Under the pieces are notes generated by a model. It saw only the letters and a program-made list of their open reading frames with translations. It searched no databases and was not told where the DNA came from. The translations under genes were made by a program, and so were the position numbers. Below, piece by piece: positions 24,083-33,800 of a stretch of 64,000 nt of DNA (its first letter is position 1; every line of letters starts with the position of its first letter). The DNA lies in contig WQXU01000006.1 in the NCBI GenBank assembly GCA_009781635.1, positions 1 to 64,000 on the forward strand, written 5' to 3'. The DNA is from Treponema sp. GTDB lineage: Bacteria > Spirochaetota > Spirochaetia > Treponematales > Breznakiellaceae.

Positions 24083-24968
24083 TTATTTTTTTTATTCCTT
24101 CTTCAAAAGTAATTTCCGGTTTCCAGCCTGTGTCTTTTGTTAATTCCGATATATCAGCGCAAAGATACATTGGCTGATGCGGATAATATTCCTTTTCTCC
24201 ATATTTTAGTATTATATTTGGATCAATAATATTTTTAATTATCTCAATATAATCAGATAATCTTTTTTTATTGCCGGAACCCAAAGGATAAACTTTTTCG
24301 TTTTTACCGTATTTTCCAATAGAAATAAGTGCTCTTGCAGCATCATCACAATAAAGATAATCCCATATTTGTTCACATTTAGTTAATTCAGGAGATCTTC
24401 CTTCTTTTAACTCATTTATTGCATACATAATTAATGTATGTAATCCATCTAACTGTCCAAAAACACTTAATATTCTAACCCAATTAAATTTTAAATCAAC
24501 TCGAGAACAAAGATTGCCGCTTAATTTTCCAGCCGCATATTTTGCAATACCGTAACTGCTTTTTGGATTTATATTTGTATCATGCATAAGGTTATCATTT
24601 ACAATACCATATTCTGCCTGTGAACCTATACCAATAAATTTTTCACAGCCAATACGTTTTGCAAGATTTACTGCATCTATAGTATATTGAATATTTTTTA
24701 TTTGTATATCCGTATCATCTCTGGATGGACCATGTGTCTTTTCCCATGCAAGATGATAAAATGCATCATATTTACTGTTTATATTAATACTATTATATTC
24801 ATCAATACTACAATATTCAATATTTAATAATTTTGATTTTGGTATATTATTTATTCTGTTCGAATATTTGTTTATTAAGCAAAGAATTGTCATATTATTT
24901 TTTATGGCATTTCTTGCCAATGCTGCTCCAATCATACCTGTAGCGCCTGTAATAACAATTTTATTCAT
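24063..24968 (-). CDS. NAD-dependent epimerase/dehydratase/reductase (extended SDR)
   Basis: 301 residues with the nucleotide-binding motif ITGATGMIGAALARN at the N-terminus, GIGSQAEYG and SYGIAKYAAGK (the YxxxK catalytic pair), and YLYCDDAARAL. It is an extended SDR acting on nucleotide sugars. Given the RfbFGH and TPP-enzyme genes upstream, it may reduce the ketosugar or branched side chain of a CDP-3,6-dideoxyhexose, as YerF does for yersiniose; this is inference. It overlaps the HAD gene by 8 bp. Confidence 0.8.
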   Translation of the reverse strand: MNKIVITGATGMIGAALARNAIKNNMTILCLINKYSNRINNIPKSKLLNIEYCSIDEYNSININSKYDAFYHLAWEKTHGPSRDDTDIQIKNIQYTIDAVNLAKRIGCEKFIGIGSQAEYGIVNDNLMHDTNINPKSSYGIAKYAAGKLSGNLCSRVDLKFNWVRILSVFGQLDGLHTLIMYAINELKEGRSPELTKCEQIWDYLYCDDAARALISIGKYGKNEKVYPLGSGNKKRLSDYIEIIKNIIDPNIILKYGEKEYYPHQPMYLCADISELTKDTGWKPEITFEEGIKKIIENIDL

Positions 24969-25611
24969 AAGATTTTTCTCTTAAAAATTTATTTAATTGC
25001 TTTATATCATCAAATAAAAAATCACAGTTATCTTTTAATTCCTCTTTTGTCCCTGTACCCCATAAAACACCAATTGTCATAATATTATTTTCTTTTGCTG
25101 CAATACAATCATTTACCATATCACCAATACCAATAAAACAAGAATTATTATATTTATTTATTACATTTTTAAATAGCTCTGTTTTTGTTTTTTTATTTCT
25201 ATTTATTTCTGTATAAGGCGTACTAATACTTGAAATATAATTTTTCCAGCCTAATATATCCAATATTCTATTTGTTGATAAATCCGGTTTATTTGTAACA
25301 ATATGATGAAAGTAATCCGTATTATTGAATATTATTTCTTCTATATCATTATAAGGTTTAGTATTTTCAAAATTTGAATTATCATATAATTCCCTGAAAT
25401 TTTCAATTATTTTTTTCAATACATTTTCTTTTATAATACTCTCAGGAAAGGATTGTTTTATAATTATATCAATAGTAGGACCTATAACAAAAGGTTTAAT
25501 TTGCATAGATAAATCAATACCTGTATTTTTTATTGCCAATTCAAGATATTTTTTAATATCCTTTGTTGAATCTATTAATGTTCCATCAAGATCCCATATA
25601 ATACTAATCAT
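24961..25611 (-). CDS. HAD-superfamily phosphatase (Gph-like)
   Basis: 216 residues with HAD motif I IIWDLDGTLIDS at the N-terminus, motif II/III region HHIVTNKPDLS, and motif IV CFIGIGDMVNDCIAAKENN. The cap helices resemble phosphoglycolate-phosphatase-like enzymes. The substrate is unknown; an intermediate made by the neighbouring aldolase or TPP enzyme is a reasonable guess. Its ATG overlaps the last base of the aldolase stop codon (TAATG at 25611). Confidence 0.8.
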   Translation of the reverse strand: MISIIWDLDGTLIDSTKDIKKYLELAIKNTGIDLSMQIKPFVIGPTIDIIIKQSFPESIIKENVLKKIIENFRELYDNSNFENTKPYNDIEEIIFNNTDYFHHIVTNKPDLSTNRILDILGWKNYISSISTPYTEINRNKKTKTELFKNVINKYNNSCFIGIGDMVNDCIAAKENNIMTIGVLWGTGTKEELKDNCDFLFDDIKQLNKFLREKSYE

Positions 25612-27206
25612 TATAAATACTTTGTCGGCGTTATTGATTTAATATTCATATATTCTGATAAATACAATATTTCTTTTTTTATTGCATCATTTCTTAAAAA
25701 TACATTATCTTGACAATATAAAAATCTTGTATAATCATCATAATAATTACTATTATTGTCTTGCGTATATCCGTCAAAGCCAGCCAGCCAAACTTCATTT
25801 ATATTTATATTTTTTAATAATTTTAAAAACATTATTAAAGGATTATCTTTTATTACTTTATTATCAGATAAAAGAGTAGAATAATTTACAATATATTCAA
25901 TCTTCATTCCTGCTTCAGTAATATTTGACGTGCATATTAATTTTGCCTTTGAATTATCATCATGTATTAAATGAAAGAATTGACTGTATCTCTTTGCATT
26001 ACTCATAAATATATAATCAATATTAAACAATTCTATTAAGAAATTTATTGATACAGTTATTGGATTGTTTTTCTTTATAAATTCATCAATAATATCTGCA
26101 TTATCCTGAATTGATCTTCCAGGCCCCAAAAGTAGTATTTTTTTATTAAGCATTTCATCTTTTATACTTTTTATAGTAATTATATCATCACAATAATTAT
26201 CCTGATATTCATTATATAACTTTTCAATAAGTTTTTCCTCATATGATAATTTTTTATCATTCTCTATTTTTTTTAATATTTCATTAACTGATTTTACAGA
26301 TAGTGTTTTTTCTTTTAATAAATATTGAACATATGAAGGATGACAATCATTAAGAGCTGCTATATAATATTCAAAATTATATCCCCAGTATTTTTTATCA
26401 TGCTCTTTTAATATATCTACATCTATTGCTTCCTGTATTTGATGTATATTAAAATTTCTTTCGAAGAATTCATTCATATACATTGCTAAAAGTTCCGTAC
26501 ACACATTTCCGGCGCTTTTACCCATTCCGAATAATGAACTGTCAATTGCCAGCCGTCTTTCCAAACTTTTATTCATCAGAGTAATGGAATTTGCATATGC
26601 CATTTGAAAATTATTATGCGCATGATAACCAAGAATAATATTTTTATCAAGTTTACTATTAAATATATCAAAATAATTAAGCAATTCCTTTGAGTGCATT
26701 AACCCATAAGTATCGACTATAGAAACCGCATATGGTTTTATTTTATTTAATTTTTCAATTAATATTGACACTTCATCATTAGTATAGCTTGTGATAGATA
26801 CAGGATTTGCAAATATTTTGTATCCCTTATCTTTTATTTGTTTAAGAAAATCTATAGCTTCTTCCTGATCTTCTTTCTTAAAAATAACTCTTATTCCATC
26901 CAGGCAGGAATCATCTTTATTAGATACTTTATTTATACTGCAGGTGCCATAATCAATCATTCCAACAATAATAGCACTTGGTTTTTGGATTGATTCAAAT
27001 ATTTTTTTTATTGATTCTGTATCCGGAAATATTGATCTGTTTTCATCATATGCTCTTCTTTCATCAATAAAACCTATTTCTATAATATCAACTCCAGCAT
27101 AATCAAGTCTGCTTATTATGCTCTTTATGCTTCCAATGCCGAAATTCCAATCATTTACAAATCCTCCGTCTCTTAATGTACAATCAAGTAATAATGGTGA
27201 AATCAT
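25611..27206 (-). CDS. HMGL-like aldolase with C-terminal extension, glycan cluster type
   Basis: 531 residues. Residues 1-270 are an HMG-CoA-lyase-like/DmpG-type aldolase barrel: LLDCTLRDGGFVNDW (metal Asp and catalytic Arg), VDTYGLM and YHAHNNFQMAYAN (metal His pair), and GMGKSAGN. A helical linker (about 280-345) precedes a C-terminal domain (about 350-531) that starts KILLLGPGRSI and resembles a Rossmann-like unit. Such aldolases next to acetolactate-synthase-like genes occur in several O-antigen clusters, but the substrate is unknown. The start overlaps the TPP-enzyme stop (ATGA). Confidence 0.75.
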   Translation of the reverse strand: MISPLLLDCTLRDGGFVNDWNFGIGSIKSIISRLDYAGVDIIEIGFIDERRAYDENRSIFPDTESIKKIFESIQKPSAIIVGMIDYGTCSINKVSNKDDSCLDGIRVIFKKEDQEEAIDFLKQIKDKGYKIFANPVSITSYTNDEVSILIEKLNKIKPYAVSIVDTYGLMHSKELLNYFDIFNSKLDKNIILGYHAHNNFQMAYANSITLMNKSLERRLAIDSSLFGMGKSAGNVCTELLAMYMNEFFERNFNIHQIQEAIDVDILKEHDKKYWGYNFEYYIAALNDCHPSYVQYLLKEKTLSVKSVNEILKKIENDKKLSYEEKLIEKLYNEYQDNYCDDIITIKSIKDEMLNKKILLLGPGRSIQDNADIIDEFIKKNNPITVSINFLIELFNIDYIFMSNAKRYSQFFHLIHDDNSKAKLICTSNITEAGMKIEYIVNYSTLLSDNKVIKDNPLIMFLKLLKNININEVWLAGFDGYTQDNNSNYYDDYTRFLYCQDNVFLRNDAIKKEILYLSEYMNIKSITPTKYL

Positions 27207-29008
27207 ATCTCCCCCAGTTCAGAGTTTATTAATTCCATTTCTTCTTCCGGAAGAAATGGAAACATGTCTTCTAACGATGGCGAAATCATTGTACCATCCT
27301 GTAATTTTTTAGCTGAAAGTTTTGGTTCAAAATATTGTTCATGATCTATTATAACTTCAATAATTACCGGGCCGTCAATTAAAAATGCCTTTTTTATTTC
27401 TTCGTTTATCGATGATTTTGTTTTTATTTTAAAAAAGGGAATATTATAAGCATAAGCTATTCTTTGCGCATCAGGAAAACTAATTCCATTATCACTACTG
27501 ACCCCGCATAAAGGCGGATTAAAAAGATTTGCCTGCGTTTGTCTTATTGAATGATATCCATTATTATTCAGCCAAAATATTTTTATATTTAAGCTGTTAT
27601 GTTTTATAGTTTGCAGCTCCTGTATATTCATTTGAATGCTTCCGTCACCTTCAAGGCAAATAACCCGTTCTCCCTTTCTCTTGACCGCTACACCTAATGA
27701 TGCCGGAAGGCCATATCCCATACTTGCACAGCCAGAATTTGTAAACAAGCGCTGTTTTTCCTTTATAATTGCAGCTTGAAATGAGCATACGCATGCACTG
27801 CCATTTGACGTAACAATTACATCACCTTCATCAAGATTTAAAAATAATTCATTCATAAAAACATAAGGATTAACAGGCTGTTCTTTTTCATAATATTTTT
27901 GCTGGCATATTAAGTATTTTTTATTAATTTCTTTGCACCAATTTAACCAATTTTCATGATTACCTGTATTTACATTTAAAAATGAATTCATTTTATTTAT
28001 TAGATCTTTAATATCTGCGTATATTGGCATATCTATTGAAAGTGTCGGTTTTAGCAATTCACCCGGATCTATGTCAACCATTATTTTATAAGCACCAGAT
28101 GCGAAATTCTCCCAGTTATAGCTTATTTGACGTATATTTAATCTGCAGCCAAGAATAATTAATAAATCACTTTTTTGAACAGTAAAATTACCTCCGCGAT
28201 TTCCTATTGTTCCAGGACGCCCGCAATATAATGGATGTTCATCCCAAAGTATATCATGTGAATTCCATGCAGTAACTACCGGTATTTGCAATTTATTAAT
28301 CAATTCTAAAAAATCCATATAAGCGCCTGAAGAGCGAATTGCAGAACCTGCAAGTATAACCGGTCTTTTTGATTTTTTAATTTTTTCAATTATATTTTCA
28401 ATAATTTTATTATTAATATCAGGCGGATTCTCTTCTGAGTTTTCCGTTTGATTGTAATGACGAAGCTCATCAGTTTCTATAATAGCACCTTGAACATTTA
28501 ATGGAATGTCTAACCATACCGGACCAGGCCGTCCATTTGTCGCTATATATAAAGCTTTCTCAAGATAATATGCAATATCAATTGGATTAATAATCATTTC
28601 ACTGAATTTTGTAAAAGTTTTAGCGCAATCTGTAATATTAAATTCTTGATCTCCAAGCTGTCTCAAAGGTATTTTTGTAGATTTTACAGATGTAGAGTGT
28701 TTAATTTGACCTGATAATATAAACATGGGAATAGAATCAAGCCATCCTCCGAGAACCCCTGTAATCGCATTAGTGCCTCCAGGACCTGTTGTAACACATA
28801 CAGCAGCCAGCTTTCCGGAATATCTTGTATATCCTTCAGAAGCAATTGCACAAGCCTGTTCGTGATGATTATATATGCAATTTAATTCCGGGTGATGTCC
28901 AAAAGCATCGTTCAGATGCATCGCTCCTCCGCCCGTTACTGTAAATATATCTTTAATATTATTATCATTTAAAAAATCCGCAATATAATCAGCTACTCTT
29001 TGTTTCAT
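27203..29008 (-). CDS. Thiamine-diphosphate enzyme of the acetolactate synthase family (YerE-like candidate)
   Basis: 601 residues with the three-domain TPP layout: an N-terminal Pyr domain with the activating glutamate in NHHEQACA (Glu50) and TTGPGGTNA; a central domain (about 200-340); and a C-terminal PP domain with the TPP motif CLEGDGSIQMN ... NNNGYHS. Next to rfbF, rfbG and rfbH it recalls YerE, which adds a two-carbon acetyl unit from pyruvate to a CDP-4-keto-3,6-dideoxyhexose during yersiniose synthesis. A plain acetolactate synthase is unlikely in this setting, as no ilvN or ilvC is present. The exact reaction is inferred. It overlaps both neighbouring genes by ATGA. Confidence 0.78.
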   Translation of the reverse strand: MKQRVADYIADFLNDNNIKDIFTVTGGGAMHLNDAFGHHPELNCIYNHHEQACAIASEGYTRYSGKLAAVCVTTGPGGTNAITGVLGGWLDSIPMFILSGQIKHSTSVKSTKIPLRQLGDQEFNITDCAKTFTKFSEMIINPIDIAYYLEKALYIATNGRPGPVWLDIPLNVQGAIIETDELRHYNQTENSEENPPDINNKIIENIIEKIKKSKRPVILAGSAIRSSGAYMDFLELINKLQIPVVTAWNSHDILWDEHPLYCGRPGTIGNRGGNFTVQKSDLLIILGCRLNIRQISYNWENFASGAYKIMVDIDPGELLKPTLSIDMPIYADIKDLINKMNSFLNVNTGNHENWLNWCKEINKKYLICQQKYYEKEQPVNPYVFMNELFLNLDEGDVIVTSNGSACVCSFQAAIIKEKQRLFTNSGCASMGYGLPASLGVAVKRKGERVICLEGDGSIQMNIQELQTIKHNSLNIKIFWLNNNGYHSIRQTQANLFNPPLCGVSSDNGISFPDAQRIAYAYNIPFFKIKTKSSINEEIKKAFLIDGPVIIEVIIDHEQYFEPKLSAKKLQDGTMISPSLEDMFPFLPEEEMELINSELGEI

Positions 29009-30342
29009 TGAGCAATACCATCTTTTATTACATCAATCATCCTATTAATCATTTCTTCTGTCATACCAGGATACACACCAACCCAAAAAGTATTATTCAT
29101 AATACGATCAGTTTCTTCTAAATTTCCAATTACACGATAACCTTCGTTATTTTTACGTAATTCATCAAAACATGGGTGTTTAACAAGATTCCCTGCAAAA
29201 AGCATCCTTGTTTGTATATTCCTGTTTTCTATATATTGTACCAATTTGTTACGGTTTACTCCGTCTCTGCATGTTATTAAAAATCCAAACCAGCTTGGAT
29301 CTGAATCAGGTGAAGCTTCCGGCAGTATTAATTTATCCTGTAAACATTCCAAACCCTTATATAGACATTTAAAGTTATATTTTCTTTTTTCTATAAAAGA
29401 TGGAAATTTTTCCAGCTGCGCACAACCTATTGCAGCCTGCATATCTGTCGCCTTCAAATTATAACCAAAATGACTATAAACATATTTATGATCATAACCT
29501 AAAGGAAGTTCACCAAATTTGATATTAAAACGATTACCGCAAAAATTATCCTGCCCTGATGTACAAGCGCAATCTCTGCCCCAATCTCTTAATGAACGTA
29601 TTATTTTATTAAGTAATTGATTTGAAGTGTATACAGCTCCTCCTTCACCCATTGTCATATGGTGAGGAGGATAAAAACTTGATGTTCCGATATCACCAAT
29701 AGTTCCTGTATACCTTGAAACATTGTCAATTACATATTTTGAACCAAGAGCATCACAATTATCTTCAATAAGCCAAAGTTTATTCTCATTGCAAAACTTT
29801 TTAACTGCATGTAAATTAAATGGATTTCCAAGAGTGTGTGCAAGCATAACAGCTTTTGTTTTTTCAGATAATGCTCTTTCAAGATATGTTATATCAATAT
29901 TATATTGGGGAATTGTAACATCCACAAATACAGGAATTGCACCAAACTGTAAAATCGGCGTAACTGTAGTCGGAAAACCTGCAGCAACTGTTATTACTTC
30001 ATCTCCTCTTTTTATTGCCTTTTCACCTAAAAGAGGAGATGTTAGAGCCATAAATGCAATTAAGTTTGCAGAAGAACCCGAATTTACCAGAGAACAAAAG
30101 GGAATTCCAAGATAATCACTGAATTTCTTTTCAAATTGTTCAGTATAACGTCCTGATGTAAGCCAAAATTCAAGAGAGCTGTCTACCAGATTAATTAATT
30201 CATTTTCATCAAAAACACGTGAGGCATAAGGAATACGATCTCCGTCCTTATACTGAGGTTTTATCATATATTTATAATAGTATTCTTTTACATTATCCAG
30301 AATATGTTTAATAGCTTTCTCTTTTGTCATTAATTCAAACAT
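29005..30342 (-). CDS. rfbH: CDP-4-keto-6-deoxyglucose-3-dehydrase (E1, RfbH/DdhC)
   Basis: 445 residues of the DegT/DnrJ aminotransferase fold. The usual PLP-binding lysine is replaced by His (SFYPPHHMTMGEGGAV, about His228), diagnostic of the E1 dehydrase that uses PMP. A cysteine cluster (Cys258, Cys260, Cys268 and probably Cys195) matches the E1 [2Fe-2S] site. The enzyme removes the C-3 hydroxyl of CDP-4-keto-6-deoxyglucose with an E3 reductase (RfbI/DdhD). No rfbI was seen in the window, so the electron donor must be encoded elsewhere. It overlaps rfbG by 8 bp. Confidence 0.92.
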   Translation of the reverse strand: MFELMTKEKAIKHILDNVKEYYYKYMIKPQYKDGDRIPYASRVFDENELINLVDSSLEFWLTSGRYTEQFEKKFSDYLGIPFCSLVNSGSSANLIAFMALTSPLLGEKAIKRGDEVITVAAGFPTTVTPILQFGAIPVFVDVTIPQYNIDITYLERALSEKTKAVMLAHTLGNPFNLHAVKKFCNENKLWLIEDNCDALGSKYVIDNVSRYTGTIGDIGTSSFYPPHHMTMGEGGAVYTSNQLLNKIIRSLRDWGRDCACTSGQDNFCGNRFNIKFGELPLGYDHKYVYSHFGYNLKATDMQAAIGCAQLEKFPSFIEKRKYNFKCLYKGLECLQDKLILPEASPDSDPSWFGFLITCRDGVNRNKLVQYIENRNIQTRMLFAGNLVKHPCFDELRKNNEGYRVIGNLEETDRIMNNTFWVGVYPGMTEEMINRMIDVIKDGIAQ

Positions 30343-31393
30343 AGTTTTCTCTTGAAAAATATTCCTTTATTTGTTTTTCAACACAAGCTTTTTTTTCATC
30401 ATCTGATTTTGTTTTAGCAAATTCTACTGTTTTCTCAACTGCTGTTTTTATATCCCAGTACGGTTTCCAGTCAAATACAGCCTTTGCTTTTGAACAATCC
30501 AACTTTAAAATATCAGCTTCATGCGGTCCAGAATCCCCCTTATTTATCCAAGCGGCGTTTTGTCCCCATGCATCACAAAAAATAGATGCAAGTTCTCCAG
30601 TTGTAACACAGCTTTCATCATATGGACCAAAATTGTATGCTCCTTCAAGTCTCTTGTCATTATACTGTCTTTGCGCAAGATGTAAATAACCAGAAAGACA
30701 CTCAAGTACGTGCTGATATGGACGTATTGAATTTGGATTTCTTATAATAATATCGCTTTTTGCTTCCATTGCCCTGATACAATCAGGAATAACACGATCT
30801 TCAGCATAATCACCGCCGCCAATTACATTACCAGAACGGGCAGTAGAAACCGCGCAATCATCTTTATTATAAAAAAAAGATTTACGATAACTGTATGTTA
30901 CAAGTTCACTGCAGGATTTACTGTTCGAATACGGATCTAAACCGCAAAGATTTTCATTTTCACGATAGCCCCAATGCCATTCTTTATTTTCATAGACTTT
31001 ATCCGTTGTAATATTTATAAACGATTTAACTGATGATGTTAGCCGGATTGCTTCCAAAATATTAACAGTTCCCATAACATTTGTTTCGTATGTCAATGCA
31101 GGTTTATTATACGAAAGACGCACTATGGGCTGTGCTGCCATGTGAAAAATTATATCTGGTTTTGCTTTTTTTACATTTATTATAAGAGCATCACGATTTA
31201 TTACATCAGAAATTATTGAGTTTATTTCTTTTTCTGTTCCAGTTTGAATAAAAAGAGATGGTTTTGTAGGCGGCTCAAGTGCATATCCTGTAACATTTGC
31301 ACCTGCTTGCAGAAGAATCCTGCACAGCCACGTTCCTTTAAACCCAGTGTGTCCTGTTATAAAAATATTTTTATCTTTGTAAAAATCAAGCAT
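30335..31393 (-). CDS. rfbG: CDP-glucose 4,6-dehydratase
   Basis: About 352 residues from the ATG at 31393 (MLDFYKDKNIFITGHTGFKG), which overlaps the rfbF stop as ATGCTTGA; the reading frame stays open 37 codons further but that part lies inside rfbF. Motifs include GHTGFKGTWL (NAD site), HMAAQPIVRLSY, NITTDKVYEN and YSNSKSCSE (a Tyr-Lys variant), and a long match to RfbG-type SDRs. It converts CDP-glucose to CDP-4-keto-6-deoxyglucose, step two of the 3,6-dideoxyhexose route. Confidence 0.92.
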   Translation of the reverse strand: MLDFYKDKNIFITGHTGFKGTWLCRILLQAGANVTGYALEPPTKPSLFIQTGTEKEINSIISDVINRDALIINVKKAKPDIIFHMAAQPIVRLSYNKPALTYETNVMGTVNILEAIRLTSSVKSFINITTDKVYENKEWHWGYRENENLCGLDPYSNSKSCSELVTYSYRKSFFYNKDDCAVSTARSGNVIGGGDYAEDRVIPDCIRAMEAKSDIIIRNPNSIRPYQHVLECLSGYLHLAQRQYNDKRLEGAYNFGPYDESCVTTGELASIFCDAWGQNAAWINKGDSGPHEADILKLDCSKAKAVFDWKPYWDIKTAVEKTVEFAKTKSDDEKKACVEKQIKEYFSRENYV

Positions 31394-32171
31394 TATCCAA
31401 CCATAATGCCCAAGGGGCACATTCCTTTTTCCACATGTCTGATAATTCATTTTTATCACGCAGTGTATCCATAGCGCGCCAAAAACCATGATGTTTATAT
31501 GCATTTAACATGCCTTTTTCCGCTAATGTTTCCAATGGTTTACGTTCAAGTATTGTCATATCGCCATCATCAAGATAATCAAATATACCTGGTTCCATAA
31601 CAAAAAATCCGCCGTTTATCCATGCTTTGTCACCGATTGGTTTTTCCTTAAATGAGTTTACATTTCCATTTTTATTTATCTCTATTGCTCCAAACCGTCC
31701 GCCTGGCTGTACAGAAGTTAATGTTACCAACTTTTTTGAAGTCTCATGACATTTAATAAGCTCATTAATATTTACATCGCTTACTCCGTCTCCGTATGTA
31801 AGCATAAAACGCTGATTACAAAGAAAATCCTTGGCTCTTAAAAGACGGCCTCCTGTTTGTGTATCAGGCTTGGTATAAAGCATTGTTACTTTCCATGGCT
31901 CATTTCTTATATTATGAATATCAACAGAGTTATTCGACATATCTACAGTTATATCTGAATATCTTGTATAATAATTAATAAAATAATCCTTAATTATATT
32001 AGATTTATATCCTGTAAGTATTATAAAATCGTTAAAACCCCAATATGAGTATATCTTCATAATATGCCATATTATCGGACGAGTACCTATTTCTACCATT
32101 GGCTTGGGAATTAGAACTGTTTCTTCTGATAAACGGGTTCCAAGACCGCCAGCCAATATCACTACTTTCAT
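31386..32171 (-). CDS. rfbF: Glucose-1-phosphate cytidylyltransferase
   Basis: 261 residues with the nucleotidyltransferase start VVILAGGLGTRLSEETVLIPKP, and TYGDGVSDVNI and GGFFVMEPGIFDYL typical of RfbF. It makes CDP-glucose from glucose-1-phosphate and CTP, the first step toward CDP-3,6-dideoxyhexoses. First of the rfbF-rfbG-rfbH series. The gene upstream (32180-33589) ends 8 bp away. Confidence 0.93.
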   Translation of the reverse strand: MKVVILAGGLGTRLSEETVLIPKPMVEIGTRPIIWHIMKIYSYWGFNDFIILTGYKSNIIKDYFINYYTRYSDITVDMSNNSVDIHNIRNEPWKVTMLYTKPDTQTGGRLLRAKDFLCNQRFMLTYGDGVSDVNINELIKCHETSKKLVTLTSVQPGGRFGAIEINKNGNVNSFKEKPIGDKAWINGGFFVMEPGIFDYLDDGDMTILERKPLETLAEKGMLNAYKHHGFWRAMDTLRDKNELSDMWKKECAPWALWLDNA

Positions 32172-32179
32172 TTTATTAT

Positions 32180-33589
32180 CTAATTCCTTCTTAATTCTTT
32201 ACTAATTTTCCATGGTGGAATAATTATTTGCCTTATTCTTTTCTCTCTATCCTCCCACAAATTATCCATAGGCTCATAATTAATTTTAATTGATTTTATA
32301 CCATAGTAACTTGCAACACTTGTATTCTGCCAGGATTTTTCATCTATTACCAGATCATCAAGGCCGTATAATGCCGCATGTTTTTCCGTTGTATTAATAA
32401 CTTTTACATCGATATCATAATTATTTTTATCTTTTTCTGCCTGAATAAATTCAATGCGATCATACCACCTTAGATACACTGCCAATATTTTTCTCGTTGA
32501 ATCGATAAATGTAAAAGACAAGCATACAAACACAATAATTACAATAAATAATTTATTATTTTCTATTATTTCAGGTATCTTTAAATTCATTTGTCTTATT
32601 ATATTACCTAAGGTAATTATTGCAAAAACTGTTACAATAAAAAACGCGCGTGTCGGAAAATACGGAGCTACTATCATTGAATAAGCTCCCGCTATTGCTG
32701 CTAAAGCATAAAAATATGTAAAAGTATATAATTTTTGTTTTTTATGATAAATTAAATTAAAACCCAATATAAAAGAAATGCCAATAATTAAAAATCCATG
32801 ATTCTCTATAAAACTTATTGTGACAGATACTATTCTCTTTATAAACGTTACAATGAATAAATTATTATCCGATTGCTGGAAAACATCAGCACGTATATAA
32901 TTACCAGGTGCGGCAATTAATAATGAGAATCCAGCCAGAAATCCAATAATGCCAAGAATTTCAAATAATGTATATTTATCCTTATTAATAACTTTAATTA
33001 TTAAATATGCTATAAGTAAAAATAAAACTGCAGCTCCGGAATTTTCAACACTCCATCCGGCCAGAATACCTAAAAATAATAATAAAACAGAAAGAGGTAC
33101 ACATAATTTGTAATCAGGATTATCATATTTTATTCTGAAAGGAACAAGGAATAAAAGAATTATTGTTGATGTCCACAGATAATGACAGCTTCCTGTAAGC
33201 CATAAAAAATTTTGCCCCCATACAGGCATAAAAAACCAGAAGAATATATTTAAAATTAAAAATAATAATAAATTTATTTTTTTAAATGATCCTGTTATAT
33301 GAAATTGAATAATAATAATAAAGAGGCAGTATATAATTGTATTTGCAATATTGAATAAGGGTTTACCGGTCAATAACCAGAATTGTACAAAAAAACTTGC
33401 AACAACTCTCCCTCCCCAGCCAAAATAATATTCATATTGAGATCTAATAACGTCATTAAATGTATTAATCCCAAGTGAATTTGTAAAATCATCAGCTATT
33501 AACGGAGTGTATATATTAAGTATCAGGAATAGCATAACTACAAAGCAGCAAGCTATAATCAATAATATTTTAGAATTACGTATTGTCAT
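32180..33589 (-). CDS. Polytopic membrane protein (DUF6056-like, GT-C-type)
   Basis: 469 residues with about 11-12 membrane helices. The first periplasmic loop has NIYTPLIADDFTNS, an acidic pair typical of GT-C lipid-linked-sugar glycosyltransferases, and GGRVVASFFVQFW. This matches DUF6056-type proteins in O-antigen modification clusters with GtrA/GtrB pairs. The C-terminal soluble part (about 375-469) ends in a basic segment. It probably transfers an undecaprenyl-linked sugar to the polymer in the periplasm (inference). First gene of the minus-strand operon; AAGGAG lies 10 nt upstream of the ATG and a promoter at 33672-33701. Confidence 0.65.
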   Translation of the reverse strand: MTIRNSKILLIIACCFVVMLFLILNIYTPLIADDFTNSLGINTFNDVIRSQYEYYFGWGGRVVASFFVQFWLLTGKPLFNIANTIIYCLFIIIIQFHITGSFKKINLLLFLILNIFFWFFMPVWGQNFLWLTGSCHYLWTSTIILLFLVPFRIKYDNPDYKLCVPLSVLLLFLGILAGWSVENSGAAVLFLLIAYLIIKVINKDKYTLFEILGIIGFLAGFSLLIAAPGNYIRADVFQQSDNNLFIVTFIKRIVSVTISFIENHGFLIIGISFILGFNLIYHKKQKLYTFTYFYALAAIAGAYSMIVAPYFPTRAFFIVTVFAIITLGNIIRQMNLKIPEIIENNKLFIVIIVFVCLSFTFIDSTRKILAVYLRWYDRIEFIQAEKDKNNYDIDVKVINTTEKHAALYGLDDLVIDEKSWQNTSVASYYGIKSIKINYEPMDNLWEDREKRIRQIIIPPWKISKELRRN

Positions 33590-33671
33590 TTCTAATCTTC
33601 TCCTTAATTATTAAACGCACTATCAAAATTAATCAAATTGACCCTTAGAATAAACAACATCAGTACACTAC

Positions 33672-33701
33672 ATAATACGAATATATTAATTAAAAAGTCA
33701 A
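33672..33701 (-). promoter_or_regulatory. Promoter of the minus-strand glycan operon
   Basis: On the minus strand TTGACT (33696-33701) and TATTAT (33672-33677) are separated by 18 bp. The leader to the ATG at 33589 is about 75 nt. All genes down to 18666 follow in one direction, mostly with overlaps. Confidence 0.6.
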
Positions 33702-33763
33702 TGTACTTTAAATTGTATAATATATTGCCGGTAAACAGCAGAATATGCATTATTCCAAATACC

Positions 33764-33793
33764 TTGCCACTTTATCGCCCTGTATGGTAAATT
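33764..33793 (+). promoter_or_regulatory. Putative promoter of the molybdo-enzyme operon
   Basis: TTGCCA (33764-33769) and TAAATT (33788-33793) are 18 bp apart; the -10 ends 7 nt before the ATG at 33801. No Shine-Dalgarno precedes that ATG. This suggests another leaderless transcript, but the hexamers are weaker than those at 12861 and 56453. Confidence 0.4.
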
Positions 33794-33800
33794 CATATTA

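Noticed and set aside
27203-29008. Branched-chain amino-acid acetolactate synthase (ilvB)
   Set aside because: It is embedded with overlaps in a dideoxyhexose operon and lacks ilvN, ilvC or other amino-acid genes nearby.
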